The notes under the pieces are model-generated. The model was not told the origin of the DNA and made no database searches. It worked only from the letters and a program-made list of their open reading frames with translations. From assembly GCF_032818155.1 (NCBI RefSeq), contig NZ_CP102589.1:482001-546000 (forward strand): a DNA stretch of 64,000 nt. The letters are read 5' to 3'. Each line of letters begins with the position of its first letter. Within the stretch, counting starts at the first letter, position 1. This DNA comes from Niallia taxi. Its GTDB lineage: Bacteria; Bacillota; Bacilli; Bacillales; Cytobacillaceae. Below are positions 61,593 to 64,000 of this stretch, piece after piece. The position numbers and the translations under genes were made by a program.

Positions 61593-62473
61593 AGCCTATC
61601 CGATTCGAGGATAAATATATCGCTATCCAGGAGCTTCACAGGGAAGAAAACATAAGTATTTCTTTACTTTGTGAAATAGTCAAAATAGCACGATCCGCCT
61701 ATTATAAATGGCTGAATCGTCTCCCTACTTCCCAGGATTTACTGAATGAAAAAATCATAAAAGAAATGAAGATTCTTCATGAAAAAGTGGATAGTACCTT
61801 CGGTTATCGTCAGATGACGCTTCACATGAATAGACAGTTTAAAGAGAAACTTAATCATAAAAGAATCTATCGACTAATGAAAGTGGCTGGCTTACGCTCG
61901 ATTATCCGCATCAAGAAGAAACGTTATAAACACTTTACTCCTAAACAGGTGGCGGAAAATAGACTAAATCGAGAATTTACTGCGGAAAAACCAAATGAAA
62001 AATGGGTTACAGATGTAACGGAATTTAAGTATGGCCAATCAAGGAAGGCTTATTTAAGTGCGATTCGTGACCTTTATGATGGCTCCATTGTAAGTTTTGT
62101 TATAGGACATTCCAATAATAATAGACTTGTATTTAAGACGCTAGACCAAGCAACTGCACTATTATTAGAGGAGGAACATCCACTTATCCATAGTGATCGT
62201 GGGTATCAATATACCTCCAAAGGATTTAAGCAAAGGATAGATGCGGCGAAAATGACGCAGAGTATGTCAAGAGTTGGTCGATGTATTGATAATGGACCGA
62301 TGGAATCTTTTTGGGGAACACTGAAATGTGAGAAGTATTATATACATAAATATAAGACATTTGAGGAACTTGAACATGCGATAGAGGAGTATATTCATTT
62401 TTATAATTATGAAAGATATCAAAAACGATTAAACGGCTTAAGCCCTATGGAATATAGAGCTCAAGCTGTTTAA
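61589..62473 (+). CDS. IS3-family transposase OrfB (DDE integrase)
   Basis: The frame from 61589 to 62473 (about 294 codons) gives IKPIRFEDKYIAI and then an HTH_21-like segment (GYRQMTLHMNR). The DDE catalytic core follows: WVTDVTEF (D), HSDRGYQYTS (D) and DNGPMESFWGTLK (E), ending in SPMEYRAQAV. No in-frame stop interrupts it. It lacks its own ATG near the start, so it is made mainly by -1 frameshift from orfA. An internal ATG at 61766 would give a truncated product. Confidence 0.92.
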   Translation: MKPIRFEDKYIAIQELHREENISISLLCEIVKIARSAYYKWLNRLPTSQDLLNEKIIKEMKILHEKVDSTFGYRQMTLHMNRQFKEKLNHKRIYRLMKVAGLRSIIRIKKKRYKHFTPKQVAENRLNREFTAEKPNEKWVTDVTEFKYGQSRKAYLSAIRDLYDGSIVSFVIGHSNNNRLVFKTLDQATALLLEEEHPLIHSDRGYQYTSKGFKQRIDAAKMTQSMSRVGRCIDNGPMESFWGTLKCEKYYIHKYKTFEELEHAIEEYIHFYNYERYQKRLNGLSPMEYRAQAV

Positions 62474-62572
62474 ATCTTTTTTATTATTTCAACTGTCTAC
62501 TTGACAGGGGGCATTTCACCAATGATTAAATAGTTCGGTTTTTTGTGTTTTTTAGTTTTAATACAATGTTTA

Positions 62573-62715
62573 GAAATCTTAGTGGAATGGAGCGGAGGCC
62601 ACTCGACTCCTGCGGGAAATAGAGGAAAGGATGAGACCCCGCAGGCGAAGACGAGGAGGCTCATCTTCCTCCCCGCGGAAAGCGAGTGGGTGCAGCGCAA
62701 AGAAACGAACAAACT
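62573..62715. repeat. GC-rich structured repeat element
   Basis: This stretch is much richer in G+C than its surroundings. It folds into nested hairpins: CACTCG with CGAGTG outside, and GAGGAA.GGATGAG with CTCATCTTCCTC inside, around CCCGC. Similar GC-rich palindromic elements recur in intergenic regions of Bacillaceae (from memory). It has no ORF. Confidence 0.7.
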
Positions 62716-62804
62716 TTAACTCGAAATTCTATTTAGACACAACCTTCATTTTTCAAATTTAGTTGTAATTCTATATTCGTGTTTAGAAAGCTTATCTTTT
62801 GTTT

Positions 62805-62820
62805 TGTCCCAGCCTCTTTT
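62805..62820. repeat. Right arm of the distant 16-base inverted repeat
   Basis: TGTCCCAGCCTCTTTT is the exact inverse complement of 60788-60803. Confidence 0.6.
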
Positions 62821-62883
62821 TATGATTTCACTCATTTTATTCTGGACTGTCATACAATAAATAGGTCATATGCTTTAGCAAAA

Positions 62884-62912
62884 AGAAAGGAGGCAAATGA
62901 TTGCCCCCTTAA
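62884..62912 (-). terminator. Terminator of the right-end MetE-like gene
   Basis: On the minus strand AAGG.GGCAA pairs with TTGCC.CCTT, followed by TCTTTTTG. Confidence 0.75.
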
Positions 62913-62918
62913 GCCTTA

Positions 62919-64000
62919 TTATTTTGTAACAGGTTCTTTCGCATTCCATAGCTCTTCTGCTACTTCTACGACTAATCTTAGTTTTTCCCATTGCTGTTCC
63001 TCTGTCAGCTTGTTTCCGTGATGTGTGGAAGCAAAACCACATTGTGGGCTTAAGCAAAGCTGCTCTAAAGGCACATGGTTTGCTGCATCGAGAATCCGTG
63101 ATTTTAAAGCTTCTTTATCTTCAAGCTCACCGAATTTGGATGTAACAACACCTAAAACTACCTTTGCTCCGTCATGAGGGATATGCTCAAGTGGTTTAAA
63201 GTCGCCAGAGCGCTCATCATCGTATTCAAGGAAAAAGCCGTCCACTTTCTCTTTTGCAAGCAGTGTTGGTGCGATTAATGAATAGCTGCCCTCAAAAGCC
63301 CATGTAGATTGGTAATTACCTCTACATAAATGTGTTGTAACAATAAGGTCTTCTGGTTTATCCTCAAGAATGCTGTTAATCACGAAAAGTGCTAATTCAA
63401 TCCAATGCTCTCTGCTGTACTCGCCATCATTGAATATATGCTCAGGAGAAGAAAGTCTGGCAATATAAACATCATCCAATTGCAAATAGCGAACGCCGGC
63501 ATCATAAAATGCTTTAATTGCATCACGATAAGTTTGGATTACATCCTTTGTGAAATCTTCCAGATTCGGATAAATGGACTCATCACGGATTGTGCCATAG
63601 AAAAGCTGGTTTGGGCTAGGAATTGTTTGTTTTGCAACAGCACGGTCTCCAACAATTTCAGTAAATACTTTAAAATCCTCAATGAATGGATGATTTGGAT
63701 TAAAAGAAATTTTTCCGTTGTTACGAATATTGTATCTTTCTGTTTCCACTCCATCAAACTTGTAACCAGTCTCTGGTACATAGCCCTCAATTCCGTTCAA
63801 GTGCTCCAGAAAGTCTAGGTGCCACCATGTACGTCTGAATTCTCCGTCTGTGACAGCTTTTAGACCAACTTCAATTTGTTTATCAACAATCCTTTTAATT
63901 TCTGCTGTTTCGACAGCGCGAAGTTCATCGCTTGTAATTGTACCCTCTTTATATTCTCGTCTTGCTTTATGTAGGCTTTCAGGTCGTAATAGGCTGCCAA
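62919..64000 (-). CDS. MetE C-terminal-like methyltransferase, paralogue, cut by window edge
   Basis: The frame is open from the right edge (first full codon at 63998) to 62919, about 360 residues. It matches the gene at 33839 throughout: GSLLRPESL, DGEFRRTWWH, YLQLDDVYIA, HLCRGNY and LSPQCGFASTHHGN, with all zinc ligands present. Only the first ten or so residues and the promoter lie outside. The internal ATG at 63800 is not the start. Like its paralogue it is likely SAM-riboswitch controlled, but that leader is not in the window. Confidence 0.9.
   Translation of the reverse strand, partial: GSLLRPESLHKARREYKEGTITSDELRAVETAEIKRIVDKQIEVGLKAVTDGEFRRTWWHLDFLEHLNGIEGYVPETGYKFDGVETERYNIRNNGKISFNPNHPFIEDFKVFTEIVGDRAVAKQTIPSPNQLFYGTIRDESIYPNLEDFTKDVIQTYRDAIKAFYDAGVRYLQLDDVYIARLSSPEHIFNDGEYSREHWIELALFVINSILEDKPEDLIVTTHLCRGNYQSTWAFEGSYSLIAPTLLAKEKVDGFFLEYDDERSGDFKPLEHIPHDGAKVVLGVVTSKFGELEDKEALKSRILDAANHVPLEQLCLSPQCGFASTHHGNKLTEEQQWEKLRLVVEVAEELWNAKEPVTK

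Larger units (their letters stand above)
60854..62512 (+). mobile_element. IS3-family insertion sequence (IS150-like)
   Basis: Imperfect terminal repeats (60854-60873 and 62493-62512, sharing GTAGACAG and 14 of 20 positions) enclose orfA and orfB. The element is about 1.66 kb. No clear target duplication is visible. Both frames and the frameshift signal look intact, so it may be active. Confidence 0.85.

Noticed and set aside
60840..62530. Target-site duplication of the IS3 element
   Set aside because: The flanks (…GATAA and ATTTC…) do not show a convincing 3-4 base direct repeat.

Overview
The window is low-GC Firmicute DNA, most likely from a Bacillaceae genus close to Bacillus or Niallia. 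The evidence is AT-rich sequence, strong AGGAGG-type ribosome sites, TTGACA/TATAAT promoters, stem-plus-T-run terminators, and many families with Bacillus subtilis counterparts (YobU/YobV, HemAT, GlnK/GlnL, YxjG, AcsA, GuaC, CstA, YetF, SelO). I see no rRNA, tRNA, CRISPR array, phage block or plasmid replication gene. It reads as chromosome with one insertion sequence near the right edge.

Layout. 1-4600: a cut membrane gene, a radical SAM/SPASM enzyme, a divergent YobU/YobV-like pair and a double-domain TerD-family stress protein. 4600-8430: a decayed nitroreductase, then a DUF4822 lipoprotein with a histidine kinase and response regulator. 8600-11500: a PQQ-type sugar dehydrogenase-like protein, a small membrane protein and an EF-hand/FG-GAP-like protein. 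11600-16740: a GntR/FCD repressor divergent from a phnD-phnE-phnE-phnC transporter operon that ends in a tyrosine-phosphatase-family gene. 16800-20230: cstA with a cre-overlapped promoter, and an SDR/MarR pair with multiple palindromic operators. 20250-25415: a HemAT-like globin chemoreceptor lacking the usual heme histidine, a small membrane protein with PspA, a FUSC exporter and DoxX. 25800-30030: a pyruvyl transferase, SelO, a YdeI-like protein and YetF. 30200-33830: a GlnK/GlnL-type two-component system followed by a glutamate/dicarboxylate symporter with a GlnL-like site.

34000-44040 is riboswitch-rich. A SAM-I riboswitch precedes a MetE-like methyltransferase (minus strand). A cyclic-di-GMP-I riboswitch precedes an 1800-residue secreted protein of 13 FN3-like and about six Ig-like repeats. 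A lysine riboswitch precedes an amino-acid ABC transporter. A fourth riboswitch (yybP-ykoY, Mn2+) lies at 57275 in front of a small membrane protein. 44040-53000 holds acsA, a DUF3231 protein, guaC, a DUF975 protein with a Noc-site-like palindrome, and a Fur-controlled siderophore transporter. 53070-60780 holds a Suv3-like RNA helicase, an FMO-like flavoprotein, a PTS-IIC-like permease and a KinB-like kinase. The right end has an intact IS3-family element with a -1 frameshift signal, a GC-rich structured repeat, and a second MetE-like paralogue cut by the window edge.

The common theme is nutrient and stress sensing: nine regulatory proteins (three histidine kinases with two paired response regulators, and GntR, MarR, YobV and the chemoreceptor) and four riboswitches control uptake and surface functions. 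I found no clear new defence or biosynthetic system. The best leads are the Suv3-like helicase, the His-less globin sensor, the phn operon with its phosphatase, the c-di-GMP-controlled repeat protein and the Mn2+-riboswitch membrane gene.
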